From Paracoccaceae bacterium (lineage in GTDB: Bacteria > Pseudomonadota > Alphaproteobacteria > Rhodobacterales > Rhodobacteraceae): a stretch of 64,000 nt of DNA. The DNA lies in NCBI GenBank assembly GCA_902554705.1, contig CACDPP010000005.1, positions 1-64,000 of the forward strand. Direction: 5' to 3'. Below the pieces are notes generated by a model. The model was not told the origin of the DNA. It saw only the letters and a program-made list of their open reading frames with translations, and made no database searches. The translations under genes were made by a program, and so were the position numbers. This document shows, piece by piece, positions 25,345-35,673 of the stretch. Every line of letters starts with the position of its first letter. Position 1 is the stretch's first letter.

Positions 25345-27684
25345 ATGTCTATTAAAAAAATTTTAGATGATATGGACTACGGGTTAGCTCCCGAAAGCCC
25401 TGACGAAGTAAAAAACTGGTTACTTAAGCACAATTCTTGTTTTGGCCACTTTGTCGGCGGCGTCTTTACCAGACCTAAAAACCAGTTTAAATCAATAAAT
25501 CCATCTAATGGAAAAACTATAGCCCATTTAAGCCAAGCCTCCAATACAGATGTAAATAACGCCGTTAAAATGGCAAAAAATGCATTCAAAAGTTGGTCTG
25601 AAACTAATCCACACGAGAGAGCTAAAGTGCTTTACTCCATTGCTCGGCTTTTACAAAAAAACTCTCGGCTTTTTTCTGTGCTTGAAACAATTGATAATGG
25701 CAAACCGATAAGAGAATCCCGCGATATTGATATACCCTTAGCCCAGCGTCATTTTTACTATCATGCTGGCCTTGCCCAAATATATAAAACCAAGATCCGC
25801 GATATGGAGCCAATTGGGGTATGTGGTCAGATAATCCCTTGGAACTTTCCACTATTAATGTTGGCATGGAAAATCGCACCCGCTTTAGCAGCAGGTAATA
25901 CAGTTGTTTTAAAACCAGCTGAATACACATCTTTGACTGCGTTATTATTTGCTGAAATTTGTATCGAGGCTGGGGTACCAAACGGTGTTGTAAATATTAT
26001 TACTGGCGATGGTAGTGTTGGGGAAATGCTTGTTGATCACCCTGACATTAAAAAAATTGCATTTACAGGATCTACTGAAGTTGGCCGAATAATAAGAAAA
26101 AGAACTGCAGGTACTGGAAAACTTTTAACTCTGGAGTTGGGTGGAAAATCACCATTTATTGTTTTTGACGATGCTGATTTAGATAGTGCTGTAGAGGGCT
26201 TGGTGGATGCTATATGGTTCAACCAAGGTCAAGTCTGTTGCGCTGGATCCAGGCTTTTAGTTCATGAAAGCATAGAGGAAAAGTTTCACAAGAAAATCCG
26301 AAAAAGAATGAACAAACTGCGAGTTGGGCACCCTCTCGACAAATCTATAGATATGGGTGCAATTATTGATAAGTCTCAATTATCAAAAATTAGAAAGCTA
26401 GTATCTCAAACAGAAGGTAGTGTTTATCACGCTGAATGTGATTTGCCAAAAGAGGGTCTTTTCTATCGGCCAACTCTAATTACAGGCCTTTCCCCCTCTG
26501 ATAAATTAATGCAAGAAGAAATTTTTGGACCTGTTTTAGTAAGTACAACCTTTAGGACACCGAAAGAAGCCTCTGACTTGGCAAACGATACCACCTATGG
26601 GTTGGCAGCAAGTATATGGAGCGAGAATATTAATTTAGCTTTAGGCTTAGCGCCAAAAATAAAAGCTGGGGTCATCTGGGTAAACGGAACCAACATGTTT
26701 GATGCCGCAATTGGCTTTGGTGGAGTTAAAGAAAGCGGCTTTGGCCGTGAAGGCGGATGGAATGGATTAAAAAGCTATTTAAAGCATTCCATAAATTTTA
26801 CCTTACAAAAAAACAAAAGCCCACAGAGCTATTCTCTTGAAGAAACTCTGGGTTTGGACAGAACTGCTAAACTTTATATTGGTGGAAAACAGACAAGGCC
26901 CGATGGCGGTTACTCACAGAAAGTTTTTGATGCATCAAAAAACTTTGTCGGACATGTCTCAGCTGCTAATAGAAAAGATATTCGAAATGCTGTTGAAGCA
27001 ATGAATAAGGCCTATAATTGGTCTACTTCCTCAGGACATTTGCGAGCTCAGATAATTTATTTTATGGCAGAAAACCTTCACGCCAGAAGAGAAGAGTTCG
27101 CAAAACGTATAAACCAAATGTCTGGCCATAAAGATGGCTCAAAAGAGGTTGAGCTGTCTATTAGGCGCCTTTTTACATATGCGGCATGGGCCGACAAATT
27201 TGACGGTACAATTAGCGGTGTTCCAGTAAGGGGTGTGGGCTTAACAATGCGAGAAGCCATCGGAAATATAATAGCTTTTTGCCCACCAAACAAACCTCTG
27301 CTTTCGTTAATCTCTTGTATCGCCCCAGCGATAGCGATGGGAAACCGAATTACTACGATTTCACCTTTTATTGCATCAATGACTGCAACAGACTTTTATC
27401 AAATATTAGAGACATCAGACATTCCTCCTGGTGTTGTAAATATATTAACTGGAAGCCATCTAGAGCTAGCCTCACACGCCGCAAGTCATATGGATGTCGA
27501 CTCTGTTTGGTCTTTTTCCGAAGAAGATATAACTAAGATTATTGAGTTAGAATCCGCGAACAATATTAAGCGTACTTGGTGCCTGAAAAATATTGATTGG
27601 CTAGACAAAAGGGCGGAAGGAGAGATGTTTCTTGATGCCGCAACAGAAACAAAAAGTGTTTGGATTCCTTATGGCGAGGGCTGA
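25345..27684 (+). CDS. Aldehyde dehydrogenase with second, degenerate C-terminal ALDH domain
   Basis: 779 residues. Residues about 40-490 form a complete NAD(P)-dependent ALDH: PWNFP (165-169), ELGGKSP with general base E264, NQGQVCCAGS with nucleophile C298, and EEIFGPVL. Residues about 510-779 repeat the N-terminal half of an ALDH (LYIGGKQTRPDGGYSQKVFDASKNFVGHVSAAN, IIAFCPPNKPLLSLISCIAPAIAMGN, PPGVVNILTGS) but end before a catalytic Cys, so the second domain is inactive. Coupled to deoC, it probably oxidises acetaldehyde from deoxyribose. Its 3' end overlaps the convergent lytic transglycosylase gene by 16 bases. Confidence 0.9.
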   Translation: MSIKKILDDMDYGLAPESPDEVKNWLLKHNSCFGHFVGGVFTRPKNQFKSINPSNGKTIAHLSQASNTDVNNAVKMAKNAFKSWSETNPHERAKVLYSIARLLQKNSRLFSVLETIDNGKPIRESRDIDIPLAQRHFYYHAGLAQIYKTKIRDMEPIGVCGQIIPWNFPLLMLAWKIAPALAAGNTVVLKPAEYTSLTALLFAEICIEAGVPNGVVNIITGDGSVGEMLVDHPDIKKIAFTGSTEVGRIIRKRTAGTGKLLTLELGGKSPFIVFDDADLDSAVEGLVDAIWFNQGQVCCAGSRLLVHESIEEKFHKKIRKRMNKLRVGHPLDKSIDMGAIIDKSQLSKIRKLVSQTEGSVYHAECDLPKEGLFYRPTLITGLSPSDKLMQEEIFGPVLVSTTFRTPKEASDLANDTTYGLAASIWSENINLALGLAPKIKAGVIWVNGTNMFDAAIGFGGVKESGFGREGGWNGLKSYLKHSINFTLQKNKSPQSYSLEETLGLDRTAKLYIGGKQTRPDGGYSQKVFDASKNFVGHVSAANRKDIRNAVEAMNKAYNWSTSSGHLRAQIIYFMAENLHARREEFAKRINQMSGHKDGSKEVELSIRRLFTYAAWADKFDGTISGVPVRGVGLTMREAIGNIIAFCPPNKPLLSLISCIAPAIAMGNRITTISPFIASMTATDFYQILETSDIPPGVVNILTGSHLELASHAASHMDVDSVWSFSEEDITKIIELESANNIKRTWCLKNIDWLDKRAEGEMFLDAATETKSVWIPYGEG

Positions 27685-28703
27685 GAAAGTAATTTTTTAA
27701 AAATTAATTTATCTGGAAACCCATCTGGCGTGTGACCAATAGTTTTCTGGAAACCTATTAAGGCTTTCTTTGTATTATTGCCAAATTTACCATCTGCACC
27801 GAAAGTATCATAACCCAATTGTGTTAAACGTTCTTGCATGACCAAGGTTTCTGAAGAACTGATCTGTTCACGGTTTTTTGGCCATAAAATTTTTTGTGGT
27901 TTGTTCTCCAAAGCGGATGAAAAAACCCAAACACTAAAAACATAAAGCTCAGATCTATTATAATGAAAAATCGCAGATGCATTTTTGCCAAATTTGAAAT
28001 GAGGACCAGAATGCCCAAAGGGAGCGGTAAAACCTTTCTCTCGTGTTAAGTTTATTCCTGTTTTTAAATAATTTATATTTTTTGGTTTATTTACTTTTTT
28101 CAAGATAAACCCTTCTTCCACCCAGCCTACATTTTTTAAATAGCAAGCTGCAGAAGAGAACGCATCCAAAGGGTTTTCTTTATTCCATATGTTTGGAACT
28201 TTTTTACTTTCAAAGGGAGCAGAAAACTTTAGATAAGTGGTTGGCATAAATTGGGTATGCCCAAAAGCCCCGGCCCAACTGCCCATCAGGCTTTCAACTT
28301 CTATACCTTTTTCATTTTTAATCTTTTCTAGAGCCAAAAGTTCAGACTTAAAAAACGCTCTTCTTTTTTTTCCCCTTGCACCAAAAGCAAGTGTGGCCAA
28401 AGAATCTACAACCCGATATCCGCCAAGTATTTCGCCGAAATTAGTTTCTATTCCCCATATTGCTATTATTACTTCAGGAGGTACTCCCCAATCCTTTTGT
28501 ATTTTTTTTAATTGGTTTTCCCAGATTTTAAGTTTTTCTTTTCCAGCGTCGACGCGCGTTTTGGTAACTGTTTTTTCTAAATATCTTTGTAGACTTAATA
28601 GATGTTGGCTTTGATTTTCATCTTGGAAGAGAACCTCTTTATTAAAAATTACTTTATCTTTAAAAAAAAGAGCCTCTTTTTCTAAAAACTCATTGAAATT
28701 CAT
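27669..28703 (-). CDS. Lytic murein transglycosylase (MltB-like) with C-terminal peptidoglycan-binding domain
   Basis: Cleaves the glycan strands of peptidoglycan. 344 residues: the SLT_2 catalytic domain has the active Glu in IWGIETNFGEILGGYRVVDSLATLAF, then GSWAGAFGHTQFMPTTYLKF and DAFSSAACYLKNVGW. The C-terminal PG_binding_1 domain is MQERLTQLGYDTFGADGKFGNNTKKALIGFQKTIGHTPDGFPD. Family members are normally exported, yet the N-terminus here (MNFNEFLEKEALFFKDK) has no signal peptide, and upstream codons run into the lysine-rich end of rnr, so no alternative exported start is visible. The domain assignment is firm; location is uncertain. Confidence 0.9.
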   Translation of the reverse strand: MNFNEFLEKEALFFKDKVIFNKEVLFQDENQSQHLLSLQRYLEKTVTKTRVDAGKEKLKIWENQLKKIQKDWGVPPEVIIAIWGIETNFGEILGGYRVVDSLATLAFGARGKKRRAFFKSELLALEKIKNEKGIEVESLMGSWAGAFGHTQFMPTTYLKFSAPFESKKVPNIWNKENPLDAFSSAACYLKNVGWVEEGFILKKVNKPKNINYLKTGINLTREKGFTAPFGHSGPHFKFGKNASAIFHYNRSELYVFSVWVFSSALENKPQKILWPKNREQISSSETLVMQERLTQLGYDTFGADGKFGNNTKKALIGFQKTIGHTPDGFPDKLIFKKLLSQPSP

Positions 28704-28704
28704 T

Positions 28705-30957
28705 TCACCCTGACGACCTTTTTGCTTTCTTCTTTCTTTTAACAGAACCCGTTTTGTTTCTATTTACCTTTCGACGAATAGTTTTTGAGGTTCTCTTTCT
28801 TTGTATATTGGGAATTTTCTTGTCATCAATTGTTAAAACTTCAAAAGCGATACCCCCAGCTAATGGATCAACATCTTTCAACCTTACCATTGCTTTTTGC
28901 CCCAAGCTTATGATGTGGCCGGACTGAGAACCCTTCAGAGTATTAGTTCTTAAATCGTAATGATAATAATCTGTTCCCAGTGTTCTAATAGGTACTATAC
29001 CCTCTGCCCCACTATCATTCAGCCTAACAAAAAAGCCAAACTTTGCCACGCCACTTACTTTTCCTTCGAACTCATTTCCCACTTTTTCTGATAAGTACGC
29101 TGCAAGATAACGATCAATGGTATCTCTTTCTGCAACCATTGATCTTCTTTCAGTATTTGAAATATGTTGCGCTGTTTCCTCAAGTTTTTCAGCATCCATT
29201 TTGTGCAAGCCATCAGACCCAAAACCCAAGGCGCTAATTAAAGCTCTGTGAATTATTAAGTCTGAATAACGCCTGATTGGGGAAGTAAAGTGCGTGTATT
29301 TTTTTAATGCTAAACCAAAATGTCCAAAATTTTCCCTACTATAATAAGCTTGAGACATTGAACGAAGCGTAGTCATGCTAATTAACTCAGAGAGCTCGCC
29401 CTGTTTTGACTTTGCAAGTAGATCGTTCAGGTGACTTGTTCTTAAAACTTGGCCTTTTGCTAAATTAAAACCAGCCGACTGGGCAACCTCCCTTAAGGCT
29501 TTCAATTTCTCAGGCGTTGGTTCTTCATGGACTCTATATAGAAGTTCGCTTTTGGCTTTAAAAAGTTCCTCAGCTGCAGCAACATTTGCTAAAATCATAA
29601 ATTCTTCTATCAGCTTGTGTGAATCAAAACGCTCTTTGAAAACGATCTTTTTGACTTTTCCGTTTTTAAACAACTCCACCTTTCGCTCAGGTAAGTCTAA
29701 ATCAAGTGGCTGGCGAGTTTCTTTTGATTTTTTTAAACACGTATAGGAATTATAAAGAGGCATTATAACTTTATCGAGGTAAGGCCTTACGCTCTCGTTT
29801 ACTTTTCCATCGATTGCTTTTTGCACTTCTTCATAGTTAAGCGATGCAACACTTTTAATATTTCCTCGGTAAAATGTTTGTTTCAACTTATTGCCGAATT
29901 TATCAATTGTCATACAAACAGCTAAACAAGGGCGCTCGACGCCTTCATGGATACTACACAAATCGCCTGAAAGTCTGTCTGGTAACATTGGCACAACCCT
30001 ATCAGCAAAATAGGTTGAGTTTCCCCGCTTTTGGGCCTCTTTATCCAAAGCACTTCCTGGTTTCACAAAATGGGCCACGTCAGCTATCGCCACCCATAAA
30101 ACATGACCTCCTTGATTACTAGGATCTTCATCTGCATGAGCATAAACAGCATCGTCATGATCTCTAGCATCTGATGGGTCTATTGTAACAAATGGTATTT
30201 TAGTTAAATCATCCCTAGGTACAGTTTCTAAAAAACTGATGTTTTCAGGCTCTTGTAGCACCTCTTGTGGAAATTGGTTTGGAATGCCATGCTGATGTAT
30301 CGCTATCAATGATACGGCCCGAGGTCCTGATGGATCACCAACTATATTAATAATCTTTGCTGCATATAAGCCGGACCTACGCTGAGATTTAAGCTCCTCA
30401 GCTTCTACAAGCTCACCATCCTTTGCTCCAAGATTGTCTGAAATCTTAACTCGCCATTCTTTTCCTGATTTTTCTATTGGCTGTATGCGACCACCTTCTG
30501 AAAGCTCTTTATAAATCCCTAATATGTTTTTTGAGGGTTTGTTCAAAAGTCTAATAACTCGTCCCTCATATTGGTATTGCTCACCATAAACTACTGAAGT
30601 TTTAGCGAGCACTCGATCTCCATATCCTAAGGCTGGGTCAGAAGAACGATGGACCATCAAAACAATTGGTTCAGGCTGGCTTCCTTGCCAGTCAACGGGC
30701 CTTGCGAAAAGATCACCATCACTAGTATTTGCCATCATTTGTAAAACACAAACAGCTGAAAGCTGGTTCGGATCCTCGAAAGACTTTTTATTTTTTTCTA
30801 TTTTGCCCTCTAGGGCCAGCTCTTTCAATATTCGTTTTAACTCAATACGCTTAGATCCTTTAATTCCAAAAGCCTTTGAAATTTCTCGCTTATTGGATTT
30901 TTTTGGGTTCTCTTTTATCCAATCTAAAATTTGTTTTTTTGACGGTATTTTGCTCAT
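28705..30957 (-). CDS. rnr: Ribonuclease R
   Basis: 3'-5' exoribonuclease that degrades structured RNA. 750 residues: N-terminal winged-helix and cold-shock domains (to about 240), the RNB catalytic domain with TIDPSDARDHDDAVYAH (Mg-binding Asp cluster) and the NSTYFADRVVPMLPDRLSGDLCSI and YTHFTSPIRRYSDLIIHRAL blocks, then an S1 domain (VGNEFEGKVSGVAKFGFFVRLNDSGAEGIVPI) and a very basic tail (KRKKKAKRSSG). ATG 30957 is preferred to the in-frame TTG two codons upstream because AGCAGG precedes it. The transglycosylase gene starts one base after its stop. Confidence 0.95.
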   Translation of the reverse strand: MSKIPSKKQILDWIKENPKKSNKREISKAFGIKGSKRIELKRILKELALEGKIEKNKKSFEDPNQLSAVCVLQMMANTSDGDLFARPVDWQGSQPEPIVLMVHRSSDPALGYGDRVLAKTSVVYGEQYQYEGRVIRLLNKPSKNILGIYKELSEGGRIQPIEKSGKEWRVKISDNLGAKDGELVEAEELKSQRRSGLYAAKIINIVGDPSGPRAVSLIAIHQHGIPNQFPQEVLQEPENISFLETVPRDDLTKIPFVTIDPSDARDHDDAVYAHADEDPSNQGGHVLWVAIADVAHFVKPGSALDKEAQKRGNSTYFADRVVPMLPDRLSGDLCSIHEGVERPCLAVCMTIDKFGNKLKQTFYRGNIKSVASLNYEEVQKAIDGKVNESVRPYLDKVIMPLYNSYTCLKKSKETRQPLDLDLPERKVELFKNGKVKKIVFKERFDSHKLIEEFMILANVAAAEELFKAKSELLYRVHEEPTPEKLKALREVAQSAGFNLAKGQVLRTSHLNDLLAKSKQGELSELISMTTLRSMSQAYYSRENFGHFGLALKKYTHFTSPIRRYSDLIIHRALISALGFGSDGLHKMDAEKLEETAQHISNTERRSMVAERDTIDRYLAAYLSEKVGNEFEGKVSGVAKFGFFVRLNDSGAEGIVPIRTLGTDYYHYDLRTNTLKGSQSGHIISLGQKAMVRLKDVDPLAGGIAFEVLTIDDKKIPNIQRKRTSKTIRRKVNRNKTGSVKRKKKAKRSSG

Positions 30958-30996
30958 TAACAAAACCTGCTTATTACCTTATTTCTAATTGTGATT

Positions 30997-31596
30997 TTAC
31001 ACTTTTACTGCTTCTAGATCCAACAAGCAGTCAACGTCTCGTAATTTAGAAATACAAGAGAATGATCGATCTTCAAAAGTTTGTATAGTGTCCAAGTATG
31101 CCCAAGGAGACGACCACCTAACTCCATCAAAAAGCTTCGCTGGGGCTCTTCCCTGATGACCAATTAACCAAAACCCACCATCCTCAGCTGGGCCAATAAC
31201 AAATTTTCTTGATGCTAGCTTTTTAAAGGCTTCTGATATTTCCAGCCTTGTAATACCTGGTATATCACCACCTATTATACAAATAGGGCGATTGGCAAAA
31301 AGCTTGAATATGTTTCGCATTTTCTGCCCCAAGTTACCTCTACCTTGTGGAATACAATTAATTTCAGGTGACCAAAAGTTTCTTCTTTTAACAAAAATAT
31401 CTGGGCTTAAAGACACGATTATGTCCCACCTAGGATCATTCAAAGTTCTTATTGTTTTTTTTAGCTGATGCCGAAACCACCAAGTGGCTACTGTAGAACC
31501 GACCTCTCTAGCTAATCTCGTCTTAACCCTTCCAGGTAAAGGCTCTTTTGCCATGATTACCAAGCAAGCCCTAGGTTTTCTCAAAATATGCCTCAA
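30997..31596 (-). CDS. TIGR04282/DUF2064 family glycosyltransferase-like protein
   Basis: 199 residues with a nucleotidyl/glycosyl-transferase fold. Characteristic stretches are [22 protein letters not shown] (about 12-33), [37 protein letters not shown] and [15 protein letters not shown], matching the family annotated in some genomes for arsenosugar biosynthesis. No arsenosugar partner genes (arsM, radical SAM arsS) are near, so the role here is open. It overlaps the dapE end by 26 bases. Confidence 0.8.
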   Translation of the reverse strand: MRHILRKPRACLVIMAKEPLPGRVKTRLAREVGSTVATWWFRHQLKKTIRTLNDPRWDIIVSLSPDIFVKRRNFWSPEINCIPQGRGNLGQKMRNIFKLFANRPICIIGGDIPGITRLEISEAFKKLASRKFVIGPAEDGGFWLIGHQGRAPAKLFDGVRWSSPWAYLDTIQTFEDRSFSCISKLRDVDCLLDLEAVKV

Positions 31597-32719
31597 GAAT
31601 CCGAGTGTAAATTTCTTTCAACTGATTAATTTGCTTTGTTTCAACCTTTTCATCAACAGCGTGCATTGTTTTTCCTACCAAACCAAATTCGGTTACCGGA
31701 CACATATCTTTTATAAATCTTGCATCTGATGTTCCGCCCGTTGTTGATAGCTTAGGTGTTACACCAAGTTCTTGTTTTACTGCTTTAGAAATTAAATCAG
31801 ATAATTCGCCAGGTGGTGTAATAAAACTTTCCCCAGATATTTTAAAATCAGTTTTAAATTTAATCCCATACTCGGCAGATACTTTTTCTATTTCATCTTT
31901 TAGCCAAGAAACAAGAGAAGAGCCCGAGTGGCTATCGTTAAACCTTATATTTATTGTTGCTTTGGTAACGGCAGGTATAACGTTTGATGCCTTGTTGCCT
32001 GTGTCAACAGAGGTTATTGCTAAAGTGGAGGGATCAAAATGTTCCGTTCCAGCATCAAGTTGATGCGACGCAAGTTTATCCAATAGTTTTACCATCGCCA
32101 CAATAGGATTATTGGATCTATCAGGATAGGCTGAATGGCCCTGAATTCCTGTAGCTGTTATTTTTACATTCATTGATCCACGGCGTCCAATTTTCATCAT
32201 CTCGCCCATTTGTGAGGGTGATGTTGGTTCGCCTACCAAACAATGGTCTATCTTCTCACCATTTTGTTTCATCCAATCCAAAATAGCTACTGTTCCATCT
32301 ATTGCTTCATCCTCTTCATCTCCTGTGACGGTAATTACAATAGAACCGTCTGGAGGTTGTTGGTTTACAAAATCAATTGCAGAAGCAACAAAGGCCGCTA
32401 CGCCTGATTTCATATCGGTTGCTCCTCGGCCATATAAATAGCCGTCTTTTATTTCTGCACCAAATGGATCAACCGTCCAAGACGATAAATCGCCAACAGG
32501 AACGACATCAGTGTGACCATTGAAACCAAAAATTCTTCCGTTTTTCCCAGTTCCCCATTTAGCGAATAGATTACTCACCTGCCCTCTTACTATTCTGGTA
32601 CAAGAAAAACCATTTTTCTCGAGTAATTGCTCTAATAAATCTATTGCGCCGCCTTCCTCAGGTGTAACAGACGGGCAACGAACAAGATCAGCAGTTAGTG
32701 ATACTGGATCAATTTTCAT
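31571..32719 (-). CDS. dapE: Succinyl-diaminopimelate desuccinylase
   Basis: Hydrolyses N-succinyl-LL-diaminopimelate to LL-diaminopimelate in lysine and peptidoglycan precursor synthesis. About 382 residues. M20 metallopeptidase motifs: [13 protein letters not shown] (metal His), [36 protein letters not shown] and the C-terminal [15 protein letters not shown]. Two ATGs are in frame; 32719 has GAGGA at 9 bases, while 32728 would leave none, so 32719 was chosen. dapD lies in the same minus-strand run with an HAD gene and a small conserved gene between. Confidence 0.94.
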   Translation of the reverse strand: MKIDPVSLTADLVRCPSVTPEEGGAIDLLEQLLEKNGFSCTRIVRGQVSNLFAKWGTGKNGRIFGFNGHTDVVPVGDLSSWTVDPFGAEIKDGYLYGRGATDMKSGVAAFVASAIDFVNQQPPDGSIVITVTGDEEDEAIDGTVAILDWMKQNGEKIDHCLVGEPTSPSQMGEMMKIGRRGSMNVKITATGIQGHSAYPDRSNNPIVAMVKLLDKLASHQLDAGTEHFDPSTLAITSVDTGNKASNVIPAVTKATINIRFNDSHSGSSLVSWLKDEIEKVSAEYGIKFKTDFKISGESFITPPGELSDLISKAVKQELGVTPKLSTTGGTSDARFIKDMCPVTEFGLVGKTMHAVDEKVETKQINQLKEIYTRILEAYFEKT

Positions 32720-32720
32720 T

Positions 32721-33380
32721 TTAATCATTCCTCAAGGGTAAAGCTTGCATAATATCGTTTGCAAAGTCCTCTGGTTTTTCAATTAGACGGCTTGCTCCTG
32801 AGTTCAAAAGCTCTTTTTTACTCCCGTATCCATAAAGCACACCTAAACCAAGCACTTTATTGTTTTTTGCACCAATCATATCGTAACTACGGTCGCCAAC
32901 CATAACAGTATTTTTGGGAGCTAAATTAATTTCTTTTAACGCATAATTTATTAATTCGGTTTTGTCAGAACGCGTTCCGTCTAATTCAGAACCAAACTCA
33001 AAATCTAAATAATCTGATGCTCCAAAAAACTTAGTTATTTTTCCAGCATAAGAAATTGGTTTAGATGTAACCAGCGCTAATAAATAGCCTTGCGTTTTAA
33101 GAGTATTAAGCTGTTCTAGAATCCCAGGATAAAAGAACCCTTCATACATAGCGCCTTCAGTATAACACTTTCTATATAATGAAATAGCTTGCTCTAGCTC
33201 ACTTTCTTTTATTCCAAGCTTAATAAAAGTTGGCCAAAGTGACGGGCCAACAACCCAAGAAGTATCGCCTTGCAGCTTTGCATAACCTAAGTTTTCCAAA
33301 GCGTAATTTATAGATTTAATAATAGCTAAACCAGAATCTGATAAAGTGCCGTCTAAATCTATTAAGGCTGCTTTCGACAT
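32721..33380 (-). CDS. HAD superfamily hydrolase (phosphoglycolate phosphatase-like)
   Basis: 219 residues. HAD motif I is [13 protein letters not shown] (nucleophile D8, general acid D10), motif II LVTSKP, motif III Lys in DKTELINYA, and motif [18 protein letters not shown]. An alpha-helical C1 cap lies between about 15 and 85. The fold and motifs fit Gph-type phosphatases, but the substrate cannot be fixed from sequence. It sits 1 base from dapE, apparently co-transcribed. Confidence 0.87.
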   Translation of the reverse strand: MSKAALIDLDGTLSDSGLAIIKSINYALENLGYAKLQGDTSWVVGPSLWPTFIKLGIKESELEQAISLYRKCYTEGAMYEGFFYPGILEQLNTLKTQGYLLALVTSKPISYAGKITKFFGASDYLDFEFGSELDGTRSDKTELINYALKEINLAPKNTVMVGDRSYDMIGAKNNKVLGLGVLYGYGSKKELLNSGASRLIEKPEDFANDIMQALPLRND

Positions 33381-33386
33381 TTGTTT

Positions 33387-33707
33387 TTAGTTTTCAAAGA
33401 ATGGTGTCATTTGAGCTACAATAACGCTGTTTTCATTTTCTGCTCTTTCCATTAGATTTAACTCATCCTCACCAATTTCTTCTCCACCTTTTAATCGATC
33501 TTCAACCGCTCCGTGGCCAGTAACATCTAGTGGTGCCAGATCTGCCTGTTTGAGAATTGCAACAGTTTCTCTCACAGCCTCTGGTTCGTCGATACCACTT
33601 GCGTAACATAATAAACCAGCTCCTGTTGAGCCAGCCGGAAGACCATCGTTTTTTGAACGACCTACTTGAACGATTAAAGTATAAACGGACTTTTTTTTGT
33701 TTGTCAT
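33387..33707 (-). CDS. Conserved small hypothetical protein in the dap gene run
   Basis: 106 residues, not assigned to a named family. MTNKKKSVYTLIVQVGRSKNDGLPAGSTGAGLLCYASGIDEPEAVRETVAILKQADLAPLDVTGHGAVEDRL reads as a small alpha/beta soluble protein with no signal peptide or membrane segment and a strongly acidic second half (GGEEIGEDELNLMERAENEN). Located between dapD and an HAD phosphatase/dapE with gaps of 6 to 31 bases, it is most likely expressed with lysine/DAP biosynthesis. Its codon use is like its neighbours', so it is a real gene. Confidence 0.75.
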   Translation of the reverse strand: MTNKKKSVYTLIVQVGRSKNDGLPAGSTGAGLLCYASGIDEPEAVRETVAILKQADLAPLDVTGHGAVEDRLKGGEEIGEDELNLMERAENENSVIVAQMTPFFEN

Positions 33708-33738
33708 TTATTGTGACGCTAAAATGTTAAAACTTTTA

Positions 33739-34566
33739 CTAATCTCTTAATAGCTCATTTATACCAGTTTTACTTCGAGTTTTTTCATCAACACGTTTTA
33801 CTATTACAGCACAATATAAACTCACATTATTTTTTGATGGCATAGAACCAGAAACAACTACAGAATATGGCGGAACTTCTCCATACATAACCTCTCCAGT
33901 TTCTCGGTCTACTATTTTAGTAGATTGCCCTATATAAACTCCCATTCCCAGGACAGATCCCTCCCGGACTATGCATCCCTCTACAACTTCCGATCTTGCC
34001 CCTATAAAACAATTATCCTCTATGATAGTAGGCCCTGCTTGCATTGGTTCCAAAACACCCCCAATACCAACTCCCCCAGAAAGGTGAACATTTTTACCTA
34101 TTTGGGCACAACTTCCTACTGTGGCCCATGTGTCAACCATTGTTCCCTCATCAACATACGCGCCTAAATTTACAAAGGAAGGCATTAAAACCACACCTGG
34201 TGCTATATATGCTGATTTTCTTACAACACTATTAGGGACAGCCCTGAAACCGGCTTTTTTCCAAGCTTCCTCACCCCAACCTTTGAATTTACTATCCACT
34301 TTGTCCCACCATCCTGAGGACTGTGGGCCACCACTTTGAATCTCCATGTCTTTAATCCTAAAGCCAAGAAGCACCGCTTTTTTTGCCCATTGATTAACTT
34401 GCCAAACATTATCATTTGTTTTTTCTGCTACACGAAGATTTCCCTTATCTAAAGCTTCCAAAGTTTCTTCTATGGCGTCACGAACTTTACCTTTGGTGCT
34501 AGGGTTTATCGTATCTCTTACGCTCCACGCCGCCTCTATTTCGTTTTCTAATATAGCATTAGACAT
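33739..34566 (-). CDS. dapD: 2,3,4,5-tetrahydropyridine-2,6-dicarboxylate N-succinyltransferase
   Basis: Transfers succinyl from succinyl-CoA to tetrahydrodipicolinate in the succinylase branch of DAP/lysine synthesis. 275 residues, the standard length. The N-terminal helical domain ([40 protein letters not shown]) precedes a left-handed parallel beta-helix of hexapeptide repeats ([56 protein letters not shown]). The later pathway enzyme dapE is encoded downstream on the same strand. Confidence 0.96.
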   Translation of the reverse strand: MSNAILENEIEAAWSVRDTINPSTKGKVRDAIEETLEALDKGNLRVAEKTNDNVWQVNQWAKKAVLLGFRIKDMEIQSGGPQSSGWWDKVDSKFKGWGEEAWKKAGFRAVPNSVVRKSAYIAPGVVLMPSFVNLGAYVDEGTMVDTWATVGSCAQIGKNVHLSGGVGIGGVLEPMQAGPTIIEDNCFIGARSEVVEGCIVREGSVLGMGVYIGQSTKIVDRETGEVMYGEVPPYSVVVSGSMPSKNNVSLYCAVIVKRVDEKTRSKTGINELLRD

Positions 34567-34628
34567 CTTCTAGCTCCTCAAAATTTTCTGACCCTATAAA
34601 CAGCGAAACAGAATGATACAATGCCAGA

Positions 34629-35549
34629 TTAAAATTCTGGTATTGTATTTGGATTTGCCCCACAAATTAAGACAGCTAATTTTTCATCAGTCTTTGGCTT
34701 ATACTTCCCAGATGTAATTGCGGCTAATGCCGCAGCTCCTGCTGGCTCTACAAACATTCGATGGTTTTCCCACAGCAGTCTCTGAGCTGTTTTGATTTCT
34801 TCATCTGATATGACCAAACTCTCTATCTGATTTTCTTTTGAAAGATTAAAACAAATATTTCCAATTGATTTTGCCCCCAGTGCACTTGCTGCAACTCCAG
34901 ATACTGAGACATTAGATGGCTTACCCTTTTTCAATGCTACGTTTAGAGTGGGGCAATTTTCAGGTTCGACTGCCACTATTTTCTTTCTTTTTTGAAACCA
35001 GGAAATAGCGCCAGAAATCAACCCGCCACCGCCAACTGCTATAATAATAGTATCTGCTTCCAGCCCTTGATTTTCCCACTCACAAAAAAGTGTCCCTTGT
35101 CCAATAATCGTTTCCTTTGAATCATAAGCGTGAACCGATACGGCGCCTGTTTCTTTTTGGTGCCTGTTTGCTGCTTCTAGTGCGTCTGCATATGCCCCAG
35201 GTACTATTGTTAAATCAGAACCAGTTCTTTTAATTAAATCTATTTTTGTTTTACCAGATAGTTCTGGAACAAATATATGTGATTTTATGCCAAGTTTTTG
35301 GGCAACATAAGCAACGGCAGCACCATGGTTTCCGCCAGAAGCGGCAACCACTCCTTGTTTTGCTTTCTCATTATCTAAAAGTGAATTAAATGCTCCTCTA
35401 CATTTAAAACTGCCAGTGTGCTGTAACTGTTCCAACTTTAAATCCATTATTTGACCAAAAGATAATGTCTTAAACGTTGGTGTTGTAACAATATAAGGTC
35501 TTATTTTAGCAAGACTATCTTTGATTTCTTTTATAGGGTTTGCCGACAC
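34629..35549 (-). CDS. PLP-dependent threonine/serine dehydratase family protein
   Basis: 306 residues of fold-type II. The PLP lysine is K49 in TGSFKCRGAFNSLL, the substrate loop is ASGGNHGAAVAYVAQ, and the phosphate-binding Gly loop is AVGGGGLISGAISWF. There is no C-terminal ACT regulatory domain, so it is the short catabolic or racemase-like type rather than biosynthetic IlvA. Candidates are threonine/serine dehydratase, serine racemase or EutB-like hydroxyectoine enzyme; the sequence alone does not decide. It is upstream of dapD with a 62-base gap. Confidence 0.85.
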   Translation of the reverse strand: MSANPIKEIKDSLAKIRPYIVTTPTFKTLSFGQIMDLKLEQLQHTGSFKCRGAFNSLLDNEKAKQGVVAASGGNHGAAVAYVAQKLGIKSHIFVPELSGKTKIDLIKRTGSDLTIVPGAYADALEAANRHQKETGAVSVHAYDSKETIIGQGTLFCEWENQGLEADTIIIAVGGGGLISGAISWFQKRKKIVAVEPENCPTLNVALKKGKPSNVSVSGVAASALGAKSIGNICFNLSKENQIESLVISDEEIKTAQRLLWENHRMFVEPAGAAALAAITSGKYKPKTDEKLAVLICGANPNTIPEF

Positions 35550-35673
35550 TTTCTTTGACCTTTTGATTTTTTAACTTTACGTAACTGAAACTCTTTAGTC
35601 AGAAAATGACTAATAGTTGAGATTTAAATTTTTAAATTGTATGGCTTATCTAACACAAAGTGAGGATAGCAGT

